A stretch of 64,000 bases of DNA from Amycolatopsis sp. FBCC-B4732 (GCF_023008405.1 NZ_CP095376.1:8660501-8724500); one strand, 5' to 3'; shown: positions 8,017 to 17,303, numbered from the stretch's first letter. Program-made: numbers and translations. The notes: generated from the letters alone by a model not told the origin.

Positions 8017-9600
8017 ATGACCGTCCAGCGCACCGGTGCCGTCGTCGCCGCCGTGCTCACCTCGCTCGTGCTCGCCGGCACCGCCCCCGCGATCGCCCAG
8101 ACCCACCCGCTCGGCCCGGCCGCCGCGGCCGCTTACTACGACCCCGCCCACCCCGGCGCGTTACCGCACGAAGGCACCGCCGGCGTGCCGAGCCATCCGC
8201 AGGCCGCCCGGGCGATGACCTCGGTCGAAAACGGCCAGATCACGCGCTCCGAAGTGCTGACCAGATCGAGGTCGTGGATCGACGAGCACGTGATGTACAG
8301 CCAGTCCGCGTACCACACCAACCAGTACGGCACCTACCGCCAGGACTGCTCCGGGTTCGTTTCGATGGCCTGGAACCTCAGCACGAGCCTGACCACCGCG
8401 ACCCTGCCGTCGCGGATGGACGCCATCGGCTGGGCGGACCTGCGGCCCGGCGACGCGTTGTGGCGCAACGGCCACATCGCGCTCTTCCTCGCCTGGAACG
8501 ACGCCGCCAAGACGCAGCCGATCGTCCGCGAGGAGTTCGACTACGGCAACCCGGCGGTCGAGCGGGCGTGGACCACGCAGTCCTACATCCGCACCTTCAC
8601 CCCGATGCGCTACCGCAACATCGTCGACGACATCGGCCAGCCGGCCCCGATGGGCGACGAGGGCATCGCGGCGTCGGCGTCCTACCGCTACGGCACCCAG
8701 GAGCACATGTTCTCGAAGGGCGCCGACGGGTCGCTCTTGCACTCCTACAACGCGGGCGAGTCCATCGAGTCCGAGTCCTACCTCGCGGCGCTCGCGGGTG
8801 AGCCGGTCGCCTTCGTCTCGGGCGACACCCAGCACGTCTTCGCGCGCTTGACCGACAACACGATCGGCCACTGGTACTGGTACCCGACGGACGCCGACCC
8901 CAATTTCGAGCAGTGGGGCGCGGACGACATCGCGGGCAACCCGACCGGATACACCTTCGGCGACCAGCAGCACATCTTCGCGCGGGGAACCGACGGCAAG
9001 CTCAAGCACCTCTACTGGACCCCGGACACGGGCGTGGTCGAGGAAACCCAGACGCAGAGCATCGCCGGCGACCCGGTGGCCTACGTCTGGGGCGACCAGC
9101 AGCACGTCTTCGGCCGCACCACCGACGGCCACCTGGCCCACTGGTACTGGACCCCGACCGACGCCGACCCGAACTACGGCACCTGGGGTTCCAGCACGCT
9201 GGCCGGTGACCCGACGGGGTACGCGTTCGGGGAGCAGCAGCACGTCTTCGCCCGCGGCACCGACGGCACCCTCAAGCACTTCTACTGGACCCCCGACGAA
9301 GAGGTCGTCGACGAACCGCTCGGTGCCGCGATCCAGGGCAACCCCGTGGCCTACGTCTGGAACGACCAGCAGCACGTCTTCGCCCGCACCCCCGACAACC
9401 AGCTCGGCCACTGGTACTGGACCCCGGAAGACAACCAGCCCCGTCACGACAACTGGGGCGGAAACCTCGGCGCCAACCCCACCGGCTTCGCCACCGACAA
9501 CCAGGAAAACATCTACGGCCGTTCCACCAACGGCACGCTGACCCACTGGTACTGGAACACCGACATGGGCGCCCCCGACATCGAAAACTGGGGCCAGTGA
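8017..9600 (+). CDS. secreted NlpC/P60-like hydrolase with lectin propeller
   Basis: The ATG at 8017 follows GGGAGGAAAACCC. The 527-residue product has a signal peptide (about 1-28, ending AIAQ), a papain-fold NlpC/P60-like domain (about 80-205) and the same seven-repeat propeller as the divergent gene (213-527). The probable nucleophile is Cys111 in QDCSGFVSMAW and the probable base His153 in NGHIALF. The expected activity is cutting peptidoglycan stem peptides, complementing the glucosaminidase. A secreted PIG-L deacetylase gene starts 17 bp after its stop, so the two are probably one operon. Confidence 0.85.
   Translation: MTVQRTGAVVAAVLTSLVLAGTAPAIAQTHPLGPAAAAAYYDPAHPGALPHEGTAGVPSHPQAARAMTSVENGQITRSEVLTRSRSWIDEHVMYSQSAYHTNQYGTYRQDCSGFVSMAWNLSTSLTTATLPSRMDAIGWADLRPGDALWRNGHIALFLAWNDAAKTQPIVREEFDYGNPAVERAWTTQSYIRTFTPMRYRNIVDDIGQPAPMGDEGIAASASYRYGTQEHMFSKGADGSLLHSYNAGESIESESYLAALAGEPVAFVSGDTQHVFARLTDNTIGHWYWYPTDADPNFEQWGADDIAGNPTGYTFGDQQHIFARGTDGKLKHLYWTPDTGVVEETQTQSIAGDPVAYVWGDQQHVFGRTTDGHLAHWYWTPTDADPNYGTWGSSTLAGDPTGYAFGEQQHVFARGTDGTLKHFYWTPDEEVVDEPLGAAIQGNPVAYVWNDQQHVFARTPDNQLGHWYWTPEDNQPRHDNWGGNLGANPTGFATDNQENIYGRSTNGTLTHWYWNTDMGAPDIENWGQ
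8649..9597 (+). repeat. inverted paralogous copy of the propeller segment (copy 2)
   Basis: This is the partner of 6226-7174 in inverted orientation, about 1.5 kb apart. From about 9139 to 9597 the two copies appear identical, while at 9061-9138 several synonymous third-position differences are visible (for example CACCTGGCC here versus CACCTCGCG in the partner). Confidence 0.85.
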
Positions 9601-9617
9601 ACGAAAGGAAGCACGTC

Positions 9618-10532
9618 ATGCGCACGAAGATCGCGCGGCCGCTCGCCGCGCTGGTCCTGGCCGCGGCGACCGTCGCCGCGGTGCACAGTCCCGCCGCCGC
9701 CGACACCACCACGACGCTCAGCTTCTCCGCGCACCAGGACGACGACCTCCTGTTCATGAACCCGGACATCGCTTCCGACGTCGAAGCCGGGTACAACGTG
9801 TGGGTCACCTACCTCACCGCGGGCGAAATCCCGTGTGAGAGCCACGATCCGTGTGGCATGGACTACGCCGACAACCGGGTGCAGGGCGAGCACGCCGCCT
9901 ACGCCGAGACGGCCGGGGTGCCCAACTCCTGGACGTACGAGGAAATGTGGTTCGGCGGCCACCCGGTCGCCGTCGACCACCTCGACGGCACGAACGTGCA
10001 CCTCGTGTTCACCTACATCCACGCGGCCGCCGGGCCCGAGGACAACTGCGGTGACCTGTACCGGATGCTGCACGACGACTCCTACGTCGCCGAGCCGATC
10101 GACTACCGGCCGGCGTACACGAAGGACTCCTTCGTCGGCATGCTGCGGTCGATCATCGACTACGTCCAGCCCGACTACCTGCGCACGCAGAGCACCATCG
10201 GGCACCGCGAAAAGCGCGGGGACGGCGTGGCCGACAACGTCGACCACGTCGCCGGGGCGATCCTCGCGGCCGACGCGGACGTCGACGGCGCCGGCAACAC
10301 CTGGATCCGCCGGGACGAGTACCAGGGGTACGTCATCACCGACTACGCGGACAACGTCGGCGGGTACTGGCGGGACCGCAAGCAGTCGATCTGGAACGCC
10401 TACAAGCCGTTCGACTACCAGATCAGCCCGTGGTCGTGGGACAACGTGATGGGCAAGCAGTACCGGCCGGAGGGCCGGATCTTCTGGCCGGGGATCCCCT
10501 GGGTGCCGCCGGGCGACTTCAACGGCTGCTAG
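9618..10532 (+). CDS. secreted PIG-L family deacetylase
   Basis: The chosen ATG at 9618 has AAAGGAA upstream and gives 304 residues beginning MRTKIARPLAALVLAAATVA, a signal peptide ending near AAAD. The mature N-terminus carries SAHQDDDLLF, the AHxDD zinc-binding signature of PIG-L/LmbE N-acetylglucosaminyl deacetylases (Gln replaces the common Pro). A second His-rich region (TIGHREKRGDG, then NVDHVAGA) could give the third zinc ligand. Cytosolic relatives in actinomycetes make mycothiol (MshB, Mca), but this protein is secreted and sits beside two wall hydrolases, so it more likely deacetylates GlcNAc in cell-wall or extracellular glycan. Substrate is inferred. Confidence 0.8.
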   Translation: MRTKIARPLAALVLAAATVAAVHSPAAADTTTTLSFSAHQDDDLLFMNPDIASDVEAGYNVWVTYLTAGEIPCESHDPCGMDYADNRVQGEHAAYAETAGVPNSWTYEEMWFGGHPVAVDHLDGTNVHLVFTYIHAAAGPEDNCGDLYRMLHDDSYVAEPIDYRPAYTKDSFVGMLRSIIDYVQPDYLRTQSTIGHREKRGDGVADNVDHVAGAILAADADVDGAGNTWIRRDEYQGYVITDYADNVGGYWRDRKQSIWNAYKPFDYQISPWSWDNVMGKQYRPEGRIFWPGIPWVPPGDFNGC

Positions 10533-10540
10533 TGCCCAGG

Positions 10541-10592
10541 CCGGTCGTGAGTGTGAAACAGGGTGCTAACCCTGTTTCACACTCACGACCGG
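10541..10592. terminator. long bidirectional terminator
   Basis: Two perfect 24-base arms starting CCGGTCGTGAGTGTG enclose the 4-base loop GCTA. The hairpin separates the convergent PIG-L and SARP genes and runs into the SARP frame, so that its right arm encodes the last residues (VVSVKQG) of the regulator. Confidence 0.85.
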
Positions 10593-13500
10593 TTCGGCGC
10601 GGGGCTCGCCGGCTTCCCGGGCGCCGTAGCGGGCGAACAGGGCCTGCGCCTCGGCGTGGGTGGCGTCGGATTCCGCCCGCCTGCCCAGCGCCCGCTGGGC
10701 GGTCGCGAGGTCACGCAGGTTGCGCGCCCGCCACAGCGGGAGGGAAAGCGCGTCGCACCAGGTGAGGGCGAGTTCGAGGTGCCGCCGGGCGGAGTCCGGT
10801 TCGCCGCGGACGAGGTCGAGCTCGCCGAGGGTCCGGAGCATCAGCGCCTGGCCGAAGCCGTCCTGCATCTCGCGGCACGTCGCCAGCGCGTCCTCGAGTT
10901 CGGCGTGCAGCTCGCCGGTGTCCCGCCTGCCCTGTCTGATGTGGACTTTCACCAGCGCCTGGGTGGCGTAGGCGATCATCAGCCGGTCGCCGACGTCCCG
11001 CAGCAGGGCCAATCCCCGCGCGCACGCCAGTTCGGCCTCGACGAGCCGGCCGGCCGCGCGGTGCACGATGCCGGTGGAGCGCAGGACGAGCGCGACGCCG
11101 TGGTCGTCCGGCAGCGACCGGTACCGCTCGAGGGCGAGCTCCAGCTCGAGCAGCGCTTCGGGCAGCCGGCCGAGCTCGGTCAGCACCATGCCGCGGCCGT
11201 GGTGCCCCCTGGCCTCCGCACGCGGGTCGCCGAGCTCGTTCAGCACGGGGAGCGCTTCCCCGAGCAGCTCCAGCGCTTCGGGGAGCCGGGCCTGCTCGCG
11301 CCGGACACTGCTCAGCATCAGCCGTGTGACCGCCTTGCCGCGGACGTCGTCGACGTCGGCGTACGCCTGGAGGGCCTGCGCGTAGTAGTCGGCGGCTTCG
11401 TCGAGCCGGTCCTGTTCGCTGCGCAGCCAGCCGAGCCCGGCCAGCAGCAGGCCCTGGCCGGAGAGGTCACCCGCCTGCCGGGCCGCTTCGAGCGCCGCCG
11501 TGTGCGTCCGCCACCAGTGGTGGAAGTGGTTCTCCACGGCGAAGGAGGACGAACACAACGCGGTCGCCAGCCGCACGGCCGCGTCGGCCAGCCCGAGTTC
11601 GCTGGCGCGCTCGACGATGTGCACGAGTGCCGCCTGTTCGGCGTCGAACCAGGCGAGCGGTTCGCCGAGGGTGTCGGTGCCGACCAGCTCGGGGGTCGCC
11701 GCCGGGCTCGGCGCCGCGGGGCGCAGCGCGCGCACCGGCGTGCCGCCCGACGCCCACTCGACCAGCCGGTACCACTCGTCGGCGGCCCGCCGGACCGCGA
11801 GCCGCAACTGCTCGGCGTCCTCCTCCGCTTCCGCGCGTTCCCAGCCGAACACCCGGATGAGGTCGTGCAGGCGGTACCGGGTGACGGCCGAGCCGTCGTT
11901 GCTGACCACGTCCAGCAGCTGCGCGCGGACAAGACCTTCGACGATGTCTTCGGCGTCGTCCGGCGGCACCGACAGCAGCACGCTCACCAGCCAGGCACCG
12001 AAGTCGGGGACGCCCAGCCAGCCGAGCCGGCGCAGCGCGGACCGTTCCGGGTCGTCGAGCCCGCGGTAGGAGAGGGCGAGGCTGCCGCGGACTTCGAGGT
12101 CCCCGATCGCCAGCTCGTTCAGGAACTTCCGCTGTTCGCGCAGCCTCGGCACCAGCCGCGACGGCCGCCAGTCCGGCCGCGCGGCGAGGCGGGCGCCGAT
12201 GATGCGCACGGCCAGCGGCAGGTTGCCGCAGAGGTGCACGAGCGTGCGGGCCGCGTCGGGCTCGGCGGCGATCCGGGTGCCGCCGACGATCCGGGTGAGC
12301 AGGGCGAGCCCGGTCTCGTCGTCGAGGACCCGCAGGTCGATGTGCTCGGTCGAGTCCAGCGCGGCCAGCCGCACCCGGCTGGTGAGCACGCACAGGCAGC
12401 CGTCCCCGCTGGGCAGCAGCGGCCGCACCTGGCGCTCGTCCGCGGCGTCGTCGAGCACGACGAGCAGCCGCTTCGACGCCGAAAGGACCCGGTACAGCTC
12501 GACGCGTTCGTCGAGGCCCACCGGGAGTTCCCCGTCGGGGACGCCCAAGGCGCGCAGGAACCGGCCGAGCACCTCGACCGGATCCACCGGCGACTGCTGG
12601 GCGCCGCGCAGAGCGACGTAGAGCTGGCCGTCGGGGAACCGGGCCCGCAGCAGGTGGCTCACGTGCACGGCCAGCGAACTCTTGCCGGAGCCGGGTTTCC
12701 CGGAGATCGCCACCCGGCGCGCGGACGGCTTGGTGAGCGTCGCCGTCTCGGTGCGCCGGCCGGTGAAGTCGGTGATGTCCGGGGGAAGCAGGCACGGGCC
12801 GCCGGGCGCTTCCGGTTCCTCGTCGGCCTTCGGCACCGCCGGTGCACCCGCCTCCGGCGCGCCCGCGTCGCCGCGCAAGATCCGCTGGTGCAGCGCCCGC
12901 AGCTCCGGCCCGGGTTCGACGCCGAGCTCCTCGACGAGCAGTTCGCGGCCGGTCTGGTAGCACCGCAGGGCGTCGGCCTGCCGCCCGGTCGTCCACAACG
13001 CGGTCATCAGCTGGCCGCGCAGGCGCTCACGGAGGGGGTGCTCCGCGACCAGCGCCGTGAGTTCGCTGACCAGCCCCGCGCCGCGGCCCAGCGCGAACGC
13101 GCAGTCGACGCGCTTCTCCAGCACGTCCAGCCGCTGGTCCGCCAGCCGCGCGGCTTCCGCGGCGGCGAACCGGGACTTGAGGCCGCCGAGGGCCGGGCCC
13201 TGCCACTGGCCGAGCGCCTGGTCGTAGCGCTGTTCGGCGGTTTCGTGGTCGCCCGCGCCGGCGGCGGCATCGCCTTCGGCGGCCAGGCGGGCGAACTCCA
13301 GCAGGTCGACGGTGCAGCCGGTCAGCTCGATCCGGTAGCCGCTCTGCTCGGTGAGGATCGCGCCCGGGGCGCCGTCGGGCTGCTGGAACGCCCGCCGCAG
13401 CGTCGAAACGTAGGTGTGCAGCAACGCGGACGCGCTGTCCGGCGGCGTCTCGTCCCAGATGATCGAGATCAGCCGGTCGGCGTGCAGCACCCGGCCTTCC

Positions 13501-13604
13501 GCCAGCAGCAGCGCCGCGAGCAGCGTGCGGGGCTTCGGCCCGCCCAGCGGGACATCGGCCCCGGTTCGCCGCGCGGTCACCGCCCCCAACAGCTGAAACC
13601 GCAT
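10566..13604 (-). CDS. AfsR-like SARP transcriptional regulator (BTAD, NB-ARC, TPR)
   Basis: This 1012-residue protein has an N-terminal OmpR-type winged helix (about 1-95, MRFQLLGAV, then GGPKPRTLLAALLL), a bacterial transcriptional activation domain (about 100-245, ending ELGVEPGPELRALHQRIL), an NB-ARC ATPase domain with Walker A GKPGSGKSS near residue 300 and Walker B RLLVVLDDA, and a long TPR-type C-terminus (about 640-990). This is the architecture of AfsR/SARP activators of secondary metabolism and development. No biosynthetic cluster is adjacent. The 11-bp phased heptamers at 7884-7945 are an attractive target. Its stop codon lies in the loop of the terminator hairpin, and its last residues come from the hairpin arm. 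Confidence 0.9.
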   Translation of the reverse strand: MRFQLLGAVTARRTGADVPLGGPKPRTLLAALLLAEGRVLHADRLISIIWDETPPDSASALLHTYVSTLRRAFQQPDGAPGAILTEQSGYRIELTGCTVDLLEFARLAAEGDAAAGAGDHETAEQRYDQALGQWQGPALGGLKSRFAAAEAARLADQRLDVLEKRVDCAFALGRGAGLVSELTALVAEHPLRERLRGQLMTALWTTGRQADALRCYQTGRELLVEELGVEPGPELRALHQRILRGDAGAPEAGAPAVPKADEEPEAPGGPCLLPPDITDFTGRRTETATLTKPSARRVAISGKPGSGKSSLAVHVSHLLRARFPDGQLYVALRGAQQSPVDPVEVLGRFLRALGVPDGELPVGLDERVELYRVLSASKRLLVVLDDAADERQVRPLLPSGDGCLCVLTSRVRLAALDSTEHIDLRVLDDETGLALLTRIVGGTRIAAEPDAARTLVHLCGNLPLAVRIIGARLAARPDWRPSRLVPRLREQRKFLNELAIGDLEVRGSLALSYRGLDDPERSALRRLGWLGVPDFGAWLVSVLLSVPPDDAEDIVEGLVRAQLLDVVSNDGSAVTRYRLHDLIRVFGWERAEAEEDAEQLRLAVRRAADEWYRLVEWASGGTPVRALRPAAPSPAATPELVGTDTLGEPLAWFDAEQAALVHIVERASELGLADAAVRLATALCSSSFAVENHFHHWWRTHTAALEAARQAGDLSGQGLLLAGLGWLRSEQDRLDEAADYYAQALQAYADVDDVRGKAVTRLMLSSVRREQARLPEALELLGEALPVLNELGDPRAEARGHHGRGMVLTELGRLPEALLELELALERYRSLPDDHGVALVLRSTGIVHRAAGRLVEAELACARGLALLRDVGDRLMIAYATQALVKVHIRQGRRDTGELHAELEDALATCREMQDGFGQALMLRTLGELDLVRGEPDSARRHLELALTWCDALSLPLWRARNLRDLATAQRALGRRAESDATHAEAQALFARYGAREAGEPRAEPVVSVKQG

Positions 13605-13717
13605 CGAGATCCCCCCAGTCCCGTGAGATCACACGTTCAGGTGACCTCGCTTCGGACCCTAGTCACGCCTGATCACGTGCGGAGGGGAAAACACTCGAAC
13701 GGCCGAAGCCGCCCGGT

Positions 13718-14815
13718 TCAGCAGTAGCCGAGCTGCGCCAGCGTGTCCACGATGATCTCGGACGGGTGGTACTTGTCCATCCAGGACTCGCCGCGGCGGT
13801 TCTGGTACGTGTCGAGGAAGTTCTGCAGCTTGTCGCCGCGCATCTCGGTCAGCACGACCGTTTCGCCCAGGTGCTGCGGGGTTTCCGTGCGCTCGCGGTG
13901 CACCGCGCAGGGGAGGCCGAGGTAGTAGCACTCCGCCGACAGGCCACCCGAGTCGGTGACGACGTATTCCGCGCGCGCGACCAGCGGAAGGAACTTCAGG
14001 TAGCGCATCTTCGGCTGGACGATGAACTGGTCGTCGAAGATGTTCCCGATGCCCAGCGCGCGGATCTTCTCGCGCTCCGGCGCACCGGCCATGTACAGGA
14101 TCGGCATCTTGCGGCTCTGCTCGCGCAGGATCTCCAGCGCCTCGCGGTACTTGTCCGGGCGCGAGACCAGTTCGAAGCGGTGCAGCGTCGCCAGGCCGAA
14201 CTTCTCCGGCAGGTTCGGCACGTCCAGCGGTTGGTTGATGGCCAGGCGCATCGCGTCGATCGCCGTGTTCGCTTCGGTGTTGACGACGACGCCGCGGGCG
14301 TGCCGCAGGTTGTTGACCTCGCGGATGCTCGGCGCGAAGTGCATGTCGACGATCTTCGCCGCGATCTTGCGGTTCAGCTCCTCCGGCAGCGGCGAGAGGA
14401 TGCTGCCCGACCGCGCGCCCGCCTCGACGTGCCCGACGCGGGACTTGAGGATGCGCTTCCCGATCAGCGAGCCGTACGGCGTGGTGAACGTGTCGCCGTG
14501 CACCAGCACCAGCGGGGGACGGCCGTCCTCGTTCAGCGCGGCGCGCAGCTCGTGGCGGCGGCTCCACGCGGTGCGCAGCACCTGCGCGGCCCAGCCCGGC
14601 ACCTGCGCCGGCGACTCGAGGTTGTGGGCCTTGTCCTCCGGCACCAGCCAGACGTCGGGCGCCGGCATGTCCAGGTCGGCCAGTACGTCCGCGACCTCGT
14701 CGACGTGCTGGGCGGTGAACCAGATCTTCGGCCGCATCCCGCGCTCGCGGATCCCGTGGTAGACGGGCGCGATCTTGATCAGTTCCGCGGTGGTGCCGAG
14801 AATGAAGGAAATCAC
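13718..14815 (-). CDS. wecB: UDP-N-acetylglucosamine 2-epimerase
   Basis: The GTG at 14815 gives 365 residues beginning VISFILGTTAELIKIAP, the normal first strand of the family; the frame runs further upstream but into sequence unlike the family. Typical elements are LVHGDTFTT, VGHVEAGARSG, PEELNRKI and a C-terminal TDSGGLSAE loop. The enzyme interconverts UDP-GlcNAc and UDP-ManNAc for surface polysaccharide. No good ribosome-binding site precedes the GTG. It is divergent from the glycosyltransferase-flippase operon, with 84 bp between the starts, and fits as its sugar supplier. The exact substrate could be another UDP-HexNAc. Confidence 0.85.
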   Translation of the reverse strand: MISFILGTTAELIKIAPVYHGIRERGMRPKIWFTAQHVDEVADVLADLDMPAPDVWLVPEDKAHNLESPAQVPGWAAQVLRTAWSRRHELRAALNEDGRPPLVLVHGDTFTTPYGSLIGKRILKSRVGHVEAGARSGSILSPLPEELNRKIAAKIVDMHFAPSIREVNNLRHARGVVVNTEANTAIDAMRLAINQPLDVPNLPEKFGLATLHRFELVSRPDKYREALEILREQSRKMPILYMAGAPEREKIRALGIGNIFDDQFIVQPKMRYLKFLPLVARAEYVVTDSGGLSAECYYLGLPCAVHRERTETPQHLGETVVLTEMRGDKLQNFLDTYQNRRGESWMDKYHPSEIIVDTLAQLGYC

Positions 14816-14886
14816 CAGAGGAGCCCATTTCCGGTCGGGTGCGGTGGCGTAAGGATACTGGCCGACCCCCCGCGGGGGCCGCCGGG

Positions 14887-14892
14887 TAGCCT
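14887..14892 (+). promoter_or_regulatory. -10 box TAGCCT, leaderless start at 14900
   Basis: TAGCCT ends 7 bp before the GTG of the glycosyltransferase, so transcription would begin at the start codon itself. No ribosome-binding site is present. Confidence 0.55.
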
Positions 14893-14899
14893 CGGCACG

Positions 14900-15919
14900 G
14901 TGAGTGCGAACCCGCTCCTCCCCTCGCTCAGCGTCGTGATCCCGGTCTACAACGAGCAGGACTGGATCGAACGCAGTGTCGGCGCGCTGCTCGCTTCGGC
15001 GTCGGCCGCGAGCTGGCCGATCGAGGTCGTCGTGGTCGACGACGGCAGCACCGACGCCACCCCGTCCCGGCTCGACGACCTGCGTGAACGCCACGGCATC
15101 ACGGTGCTCAGCCAGGCCAACGGCGGCCGGTTCGAGGCCAGGAGCGCGGGCATCGCCAAGTCCTCCGGCGAGTGGATCGCGCTGCTCGACAGCCGCGTCA
15201 TCGTCGACGAGCACACCCTCACGTTCCTGCGCGACCAGCTCGTGGACCACCCCGAGCGCGCGGTCTGGAACGGCCACATCAACGTCGCTTCCGAGCACAA
15301 CCCGTACGCCGGTTTCATGGCCGGGCTGGTGAAGGTGCCGTGGCGCAAGTACTGCGCGAACCCGCGGCTGATGTCGTACGGCATCGAGGAGTTCGACGTC
15401 TACCCGAAGGGCACGACCTTCTTCTGCGCCCGCCGCGGTCTCCTCGAAGGCTCGGTGACGGCGTTCGCGTCGCTGTTCGACGACATCCGCTTCGCCAGCG
15501 ACGACACCCGCATGCTGCGGTGGATCGCCGAGCGCGAGCAGATCTGGCTCGCCCCCGAGCTGTCCGCGACCTACAACGGGCGCGACTCCTTCAAGAAGTT
15601 CACGCAGCAGGCGTACTTCCGCGGCACGACGTACGTGGACTCCTACATCGCTTCGCCGGGCCCGGCCCGCAATGCCCTCTTCGGCGCGCTCGCGGCCGGG
15701 GTCATCGGCCTGGCCTTCGCCGCGAAGAAGCCGAAGACGACGCTGGCCGCCGGCGTGCTCGGCGCGGTCGCGGCCGGCGAGGTCGTCAAGAAGTGCGGTG
15801 CGACCGGCCCCGAGGCCCGCGCGGTCACCAAGCTGCTGCCGGTGTTCGCCGGCGGTTTCGGCGCGGGTGTCCTGCGTGGACTGGCCATGGCCGTGCGGAC
15901 CAAGCTCCGCCGCCGATGA
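14900..15919 (+). CDS. family 2 glycosyltransferase
   Basis: The GTG at 14900 gives 339 residues. The GT-A fold is clear: LSVVIPVYNEQDW at the start, VVVDDGSTDATP and a DSR motif (LLDSRVIVD) in place of the usual DxD. A C-terminal hydrophobic segment (about 255-330) suggests membrane attachment. The enzyme should transfer a sugar from a nucleotide donor to a lipid-linked acceptor on the cytoplasmic side. The stop overlaps the flippase start (ATGA), so the two are co-translated. Donor and acceptor cannot be told. Confidence 0.85.
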   Translation: MSANPLLPSLSVVIPVYNEQDWIERSVGALLASASAASWPIEVVVVDDGSTDATPSRLDDLRERHGITVLSQANGGRFEARSAGIAKSSGEWIALLDSRVIVDEHTLTFLRDQLVDHPERAVWNGHINVASEHNPYAGFMAGLVKVPWRKYCANPRLMSYGIEEFDVYPKGTTFFCARRGLLEGSVTAFASLFDDIRFASDDTRMLRWIAEREQIWLAPELSATYNGRDSFKKFTQQAYFRGTTYVDSYIASPGPARNALFGALAAGVIGLAFAAKKPKTTLAAGVLGAVAAGEVVKKCGATGPEARAVTKLLPVFAGGFGAGVLRGLAMAVRTKLRRR

Positions 15920-17220
15920 GCGCCGAGGTGGAAACCCCGGCCGCCGCCCGCAGCGGGCGCACGACGGCGGGCAGCCTCGGCGGCTCGCTGATCGTGTCGA
16001 TCGGCCTCGGCTACGTCCTCACGGTCGCCTGCCAGCGCCTGTTGTCCCCGCAGGATTACGCGGTCTTCGTCACCTTCTGGGGCCTGGTGATGGGCCTCGG
16101 CAGCACGCTCTCGCCGCTGGAGCAGGAGCTCTCTCGCCAGTCCGCGGTGGCCGCGTTGACCGGGGGCAGGGCGGGGCGCCCCGCCCTGCGCGCGGTCGCC
16201 GTCGGCATGCTGGTCGCGGCCGCTTTTTCGCTCGCCCTGCTGATCCCGCCGGTCAACGAAAAGCTCTTCGGCGGCGACTGGTCGCTGGCCCTGATCGTGC
16301 TGTGCGGCGGCGTCGCGTTCGCCTGCCAGTTCGGCACCCGCGGGCTGCTGATCGGCCAGCACAAGGTCAAGGCGTTCTCGCTGCTCGTGGTGGCCGAGCC
16401 GGCCATCCGCGCGCTCGTCCTGGGCGTGCTGTTCGTCTCCGTCGCCTACAACGTCGTCTCGCTGGCGATCGCGGTCGCGGCCGGCTCCTTCGCGTGGCTG
16501 CTGTTCGCGCGCCCGGCCCGGCAGCTGCTCGACCCGCACGTCGAGGGCGACGGCTGGGGCGTCACCGGCCGCCGGATGGGCATGCTGCTGGTCGGGGCCG
16601 CGCTGACGGCCGCGGTCATCACCGGCTACCCGGCGCTGGTCGGCCTGCTGGCCCCGGGCGGCGACCGCGACCGCGTCGGCGCCCTGTTCGCCGCGCTGGT
16701 CATCGCCCGGCTGCCGCTGACCCTGATCGGGCCGGTGCAGTCGCTGGCCGTGCCGTTCGTCGTCCGGCTCTCGGTCACCGAGGAAGGCCGCCACAAGCTC
16801 CGCCGCGTGCTCGCCCTCGGCGCCGCCGCGTCGCTGGTGCTGGCCGCGCTCGGCGCGCTGGTCGGGCTGTGGCTCGGGCCGTGGGCCGTCCGGTTCGTCA
16901 GCGGGCCGAAGTACGACATCGACGGCTGGTCGGTCGCCGGGCTCGTCTGGTCGTCGGTGCTGCTGGTGCCGATGCAGCTGCTCACGGCCGTGCTCGTGGC
17001 CCGCACCCAGGCCCGGCTGGTGCTGGTCACCTGGGCGATCGTCACCGGCACGGCGTCCCTGCTGCTGGTGCTGCTGCCCGGCGAAACCGTGTTCCGCGCG
17101 GTCGTCGCGCTGGCCGCCGCGCCGACGCTGGGCCTGGCCGTGGTGCTCGCGTTCGTTCTCCGGAAAGCACCGGAATCGGTTTCGGGGACAACCCCGGGCA
17201 CCGGTGGAACGTCTTCGTAG
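15916..17220 (+). CDS. polysaccharide flippase-like membrane protein (MATE/Wzx type)
   Basis: A 434-residue protein with about a dozen hydrophobic segments and few charges between them begins at an ATG that overlaps the preceding stop codon. Its N-terminal region (GSLIVSIGLGYVLTVACQRLLSPQDYAVFVTFWGL) reads like Wzx/MVF-type lipid-linked glycan transporters. It likely flips the undecaprenyl-linked glycan made by its neighbours across the cytoplasmic membrane. A polysaccharide biosynthesis protein without flippase activity is the alternative. Confidence 0.75.
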   Translation: MSAEVETPAAARSGRTTAGSLGGSLIVSIGLGYVLTVACQRLLSPQDYAVFVTFWGLVMGLGSTLSPLEQELSRQSAVAALTGGRAGRPALRAVAVGMLVAAAFSLALLIPPVNEKLFGGDWSLALIVLCGGVAFACQFGTRGLLIGQHKVKAFSLLVVAEPAIRALVLGVLFVSVAYNVVSLAIAVAAGSFAWLLFARPARQLLDPHVEGDGWGVTGRRMGMLLVGAALTAAVITGYPALVGLLAPGGDRDRVGALFAALVIARLPLTLIGPVQSLAVPFVVRLSVTEEGRHKLRRVLALGAAASLVLAALGALVGLWLGPWAVRFVSGPKYDIDGWSVAGLVWSSVLLVPMQLLTAVLVARTQARLVLVTWAIVTGTASLLLVLLPGETVFRAVVALAAAPTLGLAVVLAFVLRKAPESVSGTTPGTGGTSS

Positions 17221-17228
17221 CGGCCCAG

Positions 17229-17303
17229 TAAGGTGCGTTGCGAACCCGCCGGTGGGGACGGGAAACGGCGTGAAACGCCGGTAAGGTTTGGACTGCGAAT
17301 TCG
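17229..17303 (+). promoter_or_regulatory. candidate promoter with duplicated TAAGGT boxes
   Basis: TAAGGT occurs at 17229-17234 and again at 17282-17287. A small hairpin (CGGCGT-GAA-ACGCCG, 17266-17280) lies directly before the second copy, which is 16 bp upstream of the next ATG and fits a -10 element. This suggests that the DUF6541 gene has its own promoter. Confidence 0.4.

Noticed and set aside
10563..13727. Plus-strand open frame of over 1000 codons opposite the SARP gene
   Set aside because: It is the antisense shadow of a protein with clear winged-helix, BTAD, P-loop and TPR motifs.
14816..15298. Longer N-terminus for the UDP-GlcNAc 2-epimerase
   Set aside because: The extra sequence is antisense to the glycosyltransferase gene and does not look like the family; GTG 14815 starts exactly at the first conserved strand.
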